Positions 5,068 to 11,301 of a stretch of 11,301 nt of DNA are shown one piece after another. Source of the DNA: Lachnospiraceae bacterium UBA3386 (GTDB taxonomy: Bacteria > Bacillota > Clostridia > Lachnospirales > Lachnospiraceae); NCBI GenBank assembly GCA_002358875.1, contig DEPS01000019.1:38897-50197 (forward strand). The letters are read 5' to 3'. Every line of letters begins with the position of its first letter. The first letter of the stretch is position 1. The notes beneath the pieces are model-generated. The model had not been told where the DNA came from, did not search any database, and saw only the letters and a list, made by a program, of their open reading frames with translations. The translations under genes and the position numbers were made by a program.

Positions 5068-7125
5068 ATGGAACTGGCTATGAATGAATTTGCGAAAAGG
5101 CTGGGAGCCATGTCTGACCAGGAGATCAGTGCTCTGCATCCGGAAAGAATCAGGTCGCTGGCTGAGGAAAACGAGAGACTCCGGCAGGAGCTGCAGATCC
5201 GCGACAATGATATTCTCAGTCATGATCAGGTCTTCGATTCCATTGTCAGCGGAACGCTCCACCTGATTCTGGTCATGTCTACAACTTCCTACAGGGCAGA
5301 ATTTATCACTTCCAATATAGAGACTTCTCTCGGAGTTCCGAGGGAGGAAGCCATGAGGGACGTGCGGAGGATCGGGAGTTCTTTTGAGGACATCGAGCTG
5401 TGCAACGGAAAAGAGGAGATTTATATCCACAGGACAAACGGCGCGCGCAGGCAGTACCTGACTTATGTGATCCATCTGCCTTACGGCAGGTCGGACAGGG
5501 TCGCTGTTGTTCTCCTGTGCAGGTCTAATGCCTCAAAGGGAGACCTGGAGGATATGATGATCCGGCAGACGCAGGACGCAAACAGGGCTGCCGGATATTT
5601 CCTTGCCAGCATGTCCCATGATTTCAGGGTCCCGATCAATTCGATCTCCGGATTTGTGATGCTTCTGATGAAGAACGCAAAGAACCCGTCCAAGGTCATG
5701 GAGTATTCACACAGAATCGGCGTTTCATGCCAGGAGCTTCTCACTACTGTGGATCAGATCCTTGACATGAGCCGGATCGAGACCGGAGATACTGAACTGG
5801 ATTCCGAGGAATTCGGACTGGGAATCATGCTGGAGGAGCTCTCCACCCTGTTTTCGAGTCTTGTAAAGGCAAAGAATCAGACCTTTATTTTCACTGCGAC
5901 TGGCATCGAACACGACATTGTCATTGGCGACAAGGCCAGGCTCATGGAGATGCTCCGCAGCGTATTGTCCAATGCAGTCAAGTTTACGCCTCCCGGGGGC
6001 AGGGTGGAACTCACCGTGACCGGTACTATGTCGGAGGGTGAGGACACTGTGTCTTTGATCTTTGAGGTCAGGGACACCGGAAAGGGCATGACCAGGCAGC
6101 AGGTGGAGGAGTTTTTCAGCGGCGAGATCCCTTCAAACACGGATAATACTCCCGGACGCGGGACCGGCATCTGGCTTACAAGAAAGCTCATCAATATGAT
6201 GGGAGGCTCCATTTCTGCTCAAAGCAGGGATGGAGAAGGGACGATCATATGGATACGCCTGCGGCTGGGGATCGTCAGCAGCGGCGCGACGCATTTCTGG
6301 ACCGAACATGGCATCCGGCGCATGCTGGTGGCCAACGGTAATCTCCAGGAGGCTGCACGTATCCGCAACCTTATGATGAGTGCGGGAGTGGATGCCATCA
6401 GTACTTCCAGCGGCTACGGGACAGTCAAGCTGATCGAGCAGGCGGGAACAGCCGAAAACGGATTTGATATCGTGCTGCTGGACGAAGAGATGCAGGATAT
6501 GGACTGGAGGGATGTCGTGGGAAGTGTGCGGGCGATGTCCTGGATCAGGATGCCCATGGTCATTCTGATGAGCTCCCGTCAGATTCGGGACGAGGAGCGC
6601 CGCGGCGCCGGCATCGGGCATGTTCTGCCCAAGCCCTTCTATGTTTCCGCTCTGCACAGGCTGGTGGAGCAGGTTTTTGAAAAACGTTCCGGAGAAGGAG
6701 ATGACGGGATTTTTGAGGATGACCATATTCTGGAAGGTCTGCGTTTTCTCGCTGCCGAGGACAACGCCCTGAACGCAGAAGTTTTGAAGGAACTCCTGGA
6801 GGCATCCGGGGCAAGATGCGAGGTCGCCAGAAACGGCCGCGCGGCGCTGGCTATGTTCAGTAATTCCCGCCCGGGTACTTATGATGTCATCCTTATGGAT
6901 CTTTTGATGCCCGTCATGGACGGATACGCATCGGCCAAGGCCATCAGGGCTCTTAACAGGGATGACGCAAAGGGGATCCCGATCATCGCCATGACCGCCA
7001 ACACAATGGAGGACGATGTTCAGAAAACGTTTAGTGCCGGCATGGACGCACACCTTACAAAGCCTTTGGACATCCGGGCTCTGACATCGAATGTACGCCG
7101 CCTGAGAAAAGCCCTCGAAAAGTAA
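5068..7125 (+). CDS. Soluble hybrid sensor histidine kinase with two receiver domains
   Basis: Two-component phosphorelay kinase of 685 residues without a transmembrane segment, so it senses a cytoplasmic signal or docks on a partner. Domains in order: a short coiled coil (about 27-50), a divergent PAS-like sensor region (about 55-152), HisKA dimerisation domain with phosphoacceptor His184 in SMSHDFRVPIN, HATPase domain (N-box LSNAVKFTP with Asn302, DTGKGM at 336-341, GRGTG at 363-367), receiver 1 (about 417-537) and receiver 2 (about 557-682). Receiver 2 is intact: acidic pair Glu564-Asp565, phosphoacceptor Asp611 in MDLLMPVMDG, Thr643 and Lys665. Receiver 1 keeps Asp472 and Lys522, but its acidic pair is replaced by VANGN (421-425), so it is probably not normally phosphorylated. 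The first N-box Asn is replaced by Ser298. No output domain, Hpt domain or adjacent response regulator is present; partners must be elsewhere. Confidence 0.93.
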   Translation: MELAMNEFAKRLGAMSDQEISALHPERIRSLAEENERLRQELQIRDNDILSHDQVFDSIVSGTLHLILVMSTTSYRAEFITSNIETSLGVPREEAMRDVRRIGSSFEDIELCNGKEEIYIHRTNGARRQYLTYVIHLPYGRSDRVAVVLLCRSNASKGDLEDMMIRQTQDANRAAGYFLASMSHDFRVPINSISGFVMLLMKNAKNPSKVMEYSHRIGVSCQELLTTVDQILDMSRIETGDTELDSEEFGLGIMLEELSTLFSSLVKAKNQTFIFTATGIEHDIVIGDKARLMEMLRSVLSNAVKFTPPGGRVELTVTGTMSEGEDTVSLIFEVRDTGKGMTRQQVEEFFSGEIPSNTDNTPGRGTGIWLTRKLINMMGGSISAQSRDGEGTIIWIRLRLGIVSSGATHFWTEHGIRRMLVANGNLQEAARIRNLMMSAGVDAISTSSGYGTVKLIEQAGTAENGFDIVLLDEEMQDMDWRDVVGSVRAMSWIRMPMVILMSSRQIRDEERRGAGIGHVLPKPFYVSALHRLVEQVFEKRSGEGDDGIFEDDHILEGLRFLAAEDNALNAEVLKELLEASGARCEVARNGRAALAMFSNSRPGTYDVILMDLLMPVMDGYASAKAIRALNRDDAKGIPIIAMTANTMEDDVQKTFSAGMDAHLTKPLDIRALTSNVRRLRKALEK

Positions 7126-7157
7126 GCCGGGGATAAATTTCACATCGACGCCAGCCC

Positions 7158-7184
7158 GTTGCCGGTCACTGTGTGTCCGGTAAC
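7158..7184 (+). other. Small inverted repeat after the kinase gene
   Basis: GTTGCCGG (7158-7165) and CCGGTAAC (7177-7184) form an 8-bp RNA stem with one G-U pair and an 11-nt loop, 32 nt past the kinase stop. No T-run follows, so it is not a standard terminator and the acylphosphatase gene may be co-transcribed with the kinase. Confidence 0.35.
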
Positions 7185-7248
7185 AGGCAGGAAGCGGGAA
7201 AGCTTCTTAAAAAAGACAGTATCCTTTGCGAACAGGCGGATTTATGTT

Positions 7249-7731
7249 ATGCAGGAAAAAAGTTTCTTTGAAAGACTCAGGGAATGGTTTCGCCGCTTTC
7301 TGGAGATCCTTTTTTCAAAGGATGTCCTTGAACAGATCGGTTTAAGCATGCGGGGAGAGGACGCAGGTGGAAATTCCACCGCTGCAGGTGTCTCCGGTGA
7401 AGGCAGTGCGGAGCACGAAATAACACAGGAGGAGAGGAAACGGATGATGGAATCTCCCATTGAGAGGCGGCACATATTGTTTTTCGGACGCGTTCAGGGT
7501 GTCGGATTCCGTTATCATGCCATGAACGGTGCTCGTCTTTTCGGACTTACCGGCTGGGTTGCCAACCTTATGGACGGAAGTGTTGAGATGGAGGTCCAGG
7601 GTCCCTCGGAAGCCATCGACTACATGCTCCGGGAGCTGGGGAATGGCCGCTGGATCCGTGTCGAGAACATGGACACAAAAATTATTCCCGTCGTCAGTGA
7701 CGAACGGGGGTTTCATGTGAGGGGATATTGA
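7249..7731 (+). CDS. acyP: Acylphosphatase with N-terminal extension
   Basis: Small hydrolase that cleaves the carboxyl-phosphate bond of acylphosphates. The C-terminal 88 residues are a full acylphosphatase domain: GRVQGVGFR with catalytic Arg88, GWVANLMDGSVEMEVQG with catalytic Asn106, spaced 18 residues apart as in the family, and the terminal FHVRGY strand. Before it lie about 70 extra residues: an amphipathic, Arg/Glu/Phe-rich helix-like segment (1-36, with FFERL and WFRRFLE) and a Gly/Ser/Glu-rich linker (37-65). Family members are usually about 90 residues. The start at 7249 has only a weak GGCGGA element, while an internal ATG at 7444 has a good AGGAGGAG/GAGAGG site and would give a standard 95-residue enzyme; both forms may be made. 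The gene lies 123 nt after the kinase and is followed by a strong terminator. Confidence 0.85.
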   Translation: MQEKSFFERLREWFRRFLEILFSKDVLEQIGLSMRGEDAGGNSTAAGVSGEGSAEHEITQEERKRMMESPIERRHILFFGRVQGVGFRYHAMNGARLFGLTGWVANLMDGSVEMEVQGPSEAIDYMLRELGNGRWIRVENMDTKIIPVVSDERGFHVRGY

Positions 7732-7742
7732 TAAAAATATCC
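7723..7742 (+). other. Hairpin spanning the acylphosphatase stop codon
   Basis: GGATAT (7723-7728) and ATATCC (7737-7742) pair across an 8-nt loop that contains the TGA. It is a weak 6-bp stem without a T-run and may be chance. Confidence 0.25.
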
Positions 7743-7766
7743 TATAAAAGCTGAAAAATAATAAGG

Positions 7767-7821
7767 CAGTCTGTACGGCAGAGAGCAATTGAAGGGCTCC
7801 GGGCTGTACAGGCTGTTTTTT
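7767..7821 (+). terminator. Intrinsic terminator after the acylphosphatase gene
   Basis: CAGTCTGTAC (7767-7776) pairs with GTACAGGCTG (7806-7815), 10 bp with one G-U pair, followed directly by TTTTTT (7816-7821). An inner GAGC/GCTC helix can form in the 29-nt loop. It lies 36 nt past the acylphosphatase stop and separates that gene from the surface-protein gene. Confidence 0.85.
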
Positions 7822-7882
7822 ATGCCTGTCTGGCAGGAATTAACAGCCCGGGAGAGTGAAACTTAAATTACAGTAAAAAATG

Positions 7883-7911
7883 TTGACAATGCGCTTTGGA
7901 AGCGCTATGAT
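7883..7911 (+). promoter_or_regulatory. Strong promoter of the surface-protein gene with operator-like palindrome
   Basis: Consensus -35 TTGACA (7883-7888), 17-bp spacer and -10 TATGAT (7906-7911), with the start near 7918. The spacer holds a perfect inverted repeat, GCGCTT (7891-7896) and AAGCGC (7900-7905), around TGG. A protein bound there would block RNA polymerase directly, so repression of an otherwise strong promoter is the simple reading. Confidence 0.8.
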
Positions 7912-8102
7912 ATCTGTCATGACGGTAATTATTACACGCCGTTCATGCATTTTGTTTTCTGAATTCGACCCTTAAAGGGAAAACACCTTATATTGAATCG
8001 TTGGCTGCAGTTAATGGCTTTGTAGATTTTTACATAAGTTATTGTAGTGCGTTCGCTTCAAGATTGTCATTCAAAGACATAAATAAAGCGCAGCGGATGC
8101 CA

Positions 8103-8108
8103 AGGAGG
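8103..8108 (+). promoter_or_regulatory. Ribosome binding site for the surface protein (GTG start)
   Basis: AGGAGG lies 5 nt before a GTG at 8114. The next in-frame ATG (8141) has no Shine-Dalgarno, and the ATG at 8124 is out of frame, so a GTG start is chosen. Confidence 0.75.
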
Positions 8109-8113
8109 TTAAG

Positions 8114-11100
8114 GTGAATTCGAATGTATCAAATTCTGAAATGAATCCCGGGAAAGGACTGGCAGCGGGTATTATAGCTCTTGTTCTGGCGGTATCTCTG
8201 ATCACGGTTTCATATAATGCACAGGCGAAAGAAGTAGGCACTGTATATGCGGTTTCCGGGACATATGAAAGCTCCTTCCGGGACCAAAAAAACGTATACG
8301 GCAAAAATCCTGCCCGGGAAAAGAGAAGGCTGACAGAGGAAACGCCGGGATCAATGGGGGAGCCCCCTTCGGAAGAAGCGGAATCCGGCTCCTTTGCAGG
8401 TACAGAGGAGGCGTCAGCTTCGGATGATACTGAAGGGGCTGAGGATCCGGCAGATTCCGAAAATATAGAAAACACGAAGAAAAAAGACGATGTCGGTGAA
8501 GCTGCAAATTCAGAAAATACTGAAGCTGTCGGGGATACGAAGGATCCAGAGGAGCTTAATAAAACTGAGAATTTAAAAGATCCTGAAGATTTTAAAGAAT
8601 CCGAAAATGGAGGGGATCCAGAGGAGCTTCCTGATGAGAGAGATTCGGAGGATTCCATTGACAGGACGGCGACTGATGTCGACGGGACGACCGGAGAAGA
8701 AGATCGTAAAGAGACAGATGATGATAAGAAAACAAATGCTCTTAAAGAAGCATATGACCATGAACAGACTGATGATCATAAAGTAACGGATGATCATAAA
8801 GAGACAGGTGGTCATGAGGAAAATGATGACCATGAAGAAGAGAAGAAACAGAATTCGGTCGAAAACGAAGATTCTTCTTTAAAAAACGGGAACCGGGATA
8901 CTGAAAATAAAGGAAATACGGACACCCGGGGAAAAAATGACAGTAAAGAGGATGCTTCCGAAAGTACAGAGCATCCGGCCGCTGAAGGAAATATTCCGGA
9001 TAAGAATTCCGATTCTCTCCCAGAAGACCAGGACCGGGATAGTCAGGAGGTTATAGATGACGAGGAATGGATGACAGATGCCGAATTTGAGCTTGCGTTC
9101 GACAAGGTGACAAGAGGAGCGGAAAAGGGCGGGGACAGCACCATTTCCAATCCAAAGATCGTCAGTAAGGCTAATGAGATCGATTATGAGGAGCTGGGGA
9201 TCGGACATAACGTAAGCGGGCATATCGGGCATACGACACCGATCAACATCCTTGATGATGACAAAAATGATTATGTGGGTATCTGCGTTTCTCCCGACGA
9301 CAGAGGATGGGCCAAGGGAAAGATCCTTCCAGGAGTTACAAGGGTGACTGATTCGATCATGATCCGGCTCTATTATTATACGATGCTGGACGGATACGGT
9401 GAACGGCTGGCAAAGAATTTGGGATTCGGAGACAGGTCAGAACAGGTCGCGGTGGCTGCCTGCCACGAAGCAATGTCTATGCGTTATACAGAACTGGGGG
9501 GCGTGGAATATGACCGTCCCAACGTGGGAGGAGATCTAAAGGTCCTGATAAATGCCTACAGGTCGGCGATCGAGTCCAAACCTGTGCCGGATTCCGATAA
9601 GGTGTTCGTCTATATCAGCGCAAGGATAAAGGATGAAGGACACTGGAAGCAGGCATACGTATTCGGACGGGAGGAGGATGAGGAAGCCTCCAGCGTTGTA
9701 CTCATAAAGGTCTCTTCCGATGAGGATATGAAAGCGCGTTATACCGCATATTCGCTTCATACTACAAAAAACGGAGTTCCGGTCACTTTCAGAATGTATT
9801 CGGACAAAGAATGCACCAGGAAAGTGACAGTCTATTCGGACGCGGAGAAGACAAAGGTGCTCGACCCTATTCCGGTCGGTTATACAAGTGTCAGCGGACT
9901 GAAAAACAAAACTGTTTTTTATTGCGATCCGGGCACCTATTACCTGAAGGAAATAAATACTCCGATGGGTTATGAAAAGCACGAAGACCCTTTTGGACCC
10001 TATACGCTTCAGGAGGGTAAGGGGAAAACGATCAGGGTAGAGAATACACCTTATTATGCAAAGGCAGGAATTGAAAAAGTAGATGCTGATAACAGTGAAA
10101 TAAAGCTGGCCGGTGCGAAATTCGGATTATATTCAAACATTGAAGACGCACGAAATGAAGAAAAGCCGGACGGAGTGTTTACAACAGGTAAAAATGGAAA
10201 ATCCAACCTGCTCGATGTTCTGGCAGGAAAAATCTATTATGTACGTGAGATAGAGGCGCCCAAAGGATATGAAATAAATAAAGAGATAATAAGGCTTACT
10301 ATAGCAAAAGAAGTCGGACAGACTTACTTTACAGTGATCTCAAACAGCCCGTTGAATGGATGGGTCAGGGTTCAGAAGAAGTCGACGGATCCGGCGGCGG
10401 ATCACAGCCCCTACAGCCTCGCAGGCGCGGAATATAAACTGTACGACAGTAGAGGAAAAGATGTTGGAACACTTACTACAGGGGAGGACGGTATTTCCAA
10501 TACCCTTCTGGTTCCCCGCGGAGAATATACAATAAAAGAGGCCAAGGCGCCGCCCTGTTTTGAAATAGATATTAAGACATATAAAGTCACAGTAAAAGAG
10601 GATAATCTGTCGACAGTCGTATCCTCGGAAAAGCCTTTTTATGGCTCGGTGTGCGTCAGAAAGAAATCCAGTGACCCTAAAGCGACAGGGGCGGACTACA
10701 GTCTCTCGGGTGCGGTATATAAGCTTTATGACAGCAGCGGAGCCGAGGCAGGGACACTGACGACCGGAAAAGACGGAGTAAGCAACACACTGACGGTTCT
10801 GTGCGGTTCATATAAGCTTAAAGAGGTAAGCCCGTCCCCGGGGTTTAGCCTGGACATAGAGACGCATAAGCTTACCGTAAAGGCGAATGCGACCACGACG
10901 GTTGATTCGGTGGAACCGCCGCATCACGGTCATGTCCGTGTCAAAAAAATACCGGAGGATCCCAGGGCGGTAAAGGCGCCCTACAGCCTTGCCGGAGCGG
11001 TTTATAAACTTTATGACAGCAGCGGGGCAGAAGCCGGGACGCTGACCACAGGCGAAGACGGAATGAGCAACACGCTGACTGTCCTGTGCGGCTCTTATAC

Positions 11101-11301
11101 TCTTAAAGAAGCAAGCCCGTCTCCGTGTTTTAAAATTGATACAACGACATATAATCTTACGGTAAAAACGGATGACACCACAACGGTTGAATCAAAGGAA
11201 CCGCCGCATCACGGTCATGTCCGTGTCAAAAAAATACCGGAGGATCCCAGGGCGGTAAAAGCGCCCTACAGCCTTGCCGGAGCGGTTTATAAACTTTATG
11301 A
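8114..11301 (+). CDS. Large surface protein with thioester-like head and CnaB/SpaA-type repeats, 3' end missing
   Basis: Open from 8114 to the window edge, at least 1062 residues, no stop. Layout: signal peptide (basic Lys14, hydrophobic 16-34, likely cleavage after NAQA at 38); highly acidic low-complexity stalk (about 73-335), including five DHxxxD-like hexapeptides; a globular region (about 345-520) with GICVSPDDRGW (Cys391), a Tyr-rich YYY-DGYG segment and a helix EQVAVAACHEA (Gln444, His451), resembling the thioester/head domains of Gram-positive adhesins; then prealbumin-like repeats at 526-648, 649-748, 749-843, 844-938, 939-1033 and 1034 onward. The first two have plausible isopeptide triads (Lys532-Glu613-Asn644; Lys655-Glu712-Asn744). 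Later repeats keep Lys and Glu but lack the Asn. It is probably exported, anchored by a sortase motif beyond the window, and used for host or matrix adhesion; the ligand is unknown. The thioester itself is not proven: the Cys and Gln do not sit in canonical motifs. Confidence 0.88.
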   Translation, partial: MNSNVSNSEMNPGKGLAAGIIALVLAVSLITVSYNAQAKEVGTVYAVSGTYESSFRDQKNVYGKNPAREKRRLTEETPGSMGEPPSEEAESGSFAGTEEASASDDTEGAEDPADSENIENTKKKDDVGEAANSENTEAVGDTKDPEELNKTENLKDPEDFKESENGGDPEELPDERDSEDSIDRTATDVDGTTGEEDRKETDDDKKTNALKEAYDHEQTDDHKVTDDHKETGGHEENDDHEEEKKQNSVENEDSSLKNGNRDTENKGNTDTRGKNDSKEDASESTEHPAAEGNIPDKNSDSLPEDQDRDSQEVIDDEEWMTDAEFELAFDKVTRGAEKGGDSTISNPKIVSKANEIDYEELGIGHNVSGHIGHTTPINILDDDKNDYVGICVSPDDRGWAKGKILPGVTRVTDSIMIRLYYYTMLDGYGERLAKNLGFGDRSEQVAVAACHEAMSMRYTELGGVEYDRPNVGGDLKVLINAYRSAIESKPVPDSDKVFVYISARIKDEGHWKQAYVFGREEDEEASSVVLIKVSSDEDMKARYTAYSLHTTKNGVPVTFRMYSDKECTRKVTVYSDAEKTKVLDPIPVGYTSVSGLKNKTVFYCDPGTYYLKEINTPMGYEKHEDPFGPYTLQEGKGKTIRVENTPYYAKAGIEKVDADNSEIKLAGAKFGLYSNIEDARNEEKPDGVFTTGKNGKSNLLDVLAGKIYYVREIEAPKGYEINKEIIRLTIAKEVGQTYFTVISNSPLNGWVRVQKKSTDPAADHSPYSLAGAEYKLYDSRGKDVGTLTTGEDGISNTLLVPRGEYTIKEAKAPPCFEIDIKTYKVTVKEDNLSTVVSSEKPFYGSVCVRKKSSDPKATGADYSLSGAVYKLYDSSGAEAGTLTTGKDGVSNTLTVLCGSYKLKEVSPSPGFSLDIETHKLTVKANATTTVDSVEPPHHGHVRVKKIPEDPRAVKAPYSLAGAVYKLYDSSGAEAGTLTTGEDGMSNTLTVLCGSYTLKEASPSPCFKIDTTTYNLTVKTDDTTTVESKEPPHHGHVRVKKIPEDPRAVKAPYSLAGAVYKLY
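8756..8845 (+). repeat. Five tandem His-containing hexapeptide repeats in the stalk
   Basis: Residues 215-244 of the surface protein read DHEQTD, DHKVTD, DHKETG, GHEEND, DHEEEK: an exact six-residue period with invariant His at position 2 and mostly Asp at position 1. The codons (GATCAT, GACCAT) are also repeated. His and Asp at regular spacing could bind divalent metal ions; this is inference. Confidence 0.8.
10358..11301 (+). repeat. 285-bp (95-residue) tandem repeats, three full plus one partial
   Basis: Units start at Gly codons 10358, 10643, 10928 and 11213, each exactly 95 codons apart, with the last cut by the window edge. Shared landmarks are VRVxK, DP, YSLAGAxYKLYD, GTLTTGxDGxSNTL, Y-x-(L/I)KE and TxVTV-like strands. 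The third and fourth unit boundaries are nearly identical in DNA: 10912-11016 and 11197-11301 match over 105 nt with one difference (G at 10975, A at 11260). The first and second units differ much more. Confidence 0.92.

Larger units (their letters stand above)
7732..8113. other. Intergenic region before the surface-protein gene
   Basis: 382 nt without a gene. It contains the acylphosphatase terminator, a strong + strand promoter with an internal palindrome, and a long leader of about 196 nt. The leader starts with a CATGACGG/CCGTTCATG hairpin (7918-7925 with 7939-7947, one bulge) and has a CCCTT/AAGGG palindrome (7969-7979). I could not match the leader to a known riboswitch class. Confidence 0.6.

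Noticed and set aside
6133..7143. 336-codon minus-strand frame opposite the kinase
   Set aside because: Long, but fully inside a gene with intact domain motifs; Pro/His/Asp/Gln-rich shadow composition and no known motif.
7918..8113. Cyclic-di-GMP or other riboswitch in the surface-protein leader
   Set aside because: The leader has hairpins, but none of the conserved cores I know could be found.
8071..8833. Minus-strand Ser-rich and hydrophobic frames opposite the stalk
   Set aside because: They are the complement of Glu/Asp/Lys-rich codons; low-complexity artefacts of the acidic region.
10358..11301. CRISPR or intergenic DNA repeats
   Set aside because: The 285-bp period is an exact multiple of three inside one open frame and encodes a protein domain repeat.

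Overview
The window looks like a chromosomal segment of a Gram-positive anaerobe of the Clostridia, most likely a Lachnospiraceae-type gut bacterium. This is inferred from strong AGGAGG ribosome binding sites, sigma-A-like promoters, clostridial-type glutamate dehydrogenase and AsnA proteins, and a signal-peptide surface protein built of CnaB/SpaA-like repeats. I see no insertion sequence, phage gene, CRISPR array, tRNA or rRNA.

Layout. Positions 1-2955 lie on the minus strand and hold two ammonia-assimilating genes: asnA (aspartate-ammonia ligase) and, downstream of it, gdhA (glutamate dehydrogenase). gdhA has its own strong promoter, a 130-nt leader and a cluster of palindromes. The 464-nt gap between the two genes also carries a long rod-shaped hairpin ending in a T-run on the minus strand, which is either the asnA terminator or a small RNA.

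Positions 2956-3624 form a divergent intergenic region. It holds a weak asnA promoter, two + strand promoter-like sites, a possible 48-codon hydrophobic small ORF, three tandem DnaA-box-like 9-mers and a 9-bp inverted repeat just before the next gene. From 3625 all recognised genes are on the + strand: an intracellular GH13 alpha-amylase-family hydrolase; a soluble hybrid histidine kinase with one degenerate and one intact receiver domain; an acylphosphatase with an unusual N-terminal extension, closed by a good intrinsic terminator; and a large surface protein that runs off the right edge.

The surface protein (from 8114, at least 1062 residues) is the most distinctive feature. It has a signal peptide, a long acidic low-complexity stalk with five tandem His-containing hexapeptides, a domain resembling the thioester/adhesion heads of Gram-positive surface proteins, and a C-terminal array of prealbumin-like repeats. 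The last repeats have an exact 95-residue period, and the two rightmost copies are almost identical in DNA. Its promoter carries a perfect 15-bp palindrome inside the -35/-10 spacer, suggesting dedicated control. The functional links are mostly loose. asnA and gdhA share ammonia as substrate; the kinase has no adjacent DNA-binding response regulator, so a role in controlling its neighbours is only a guess.
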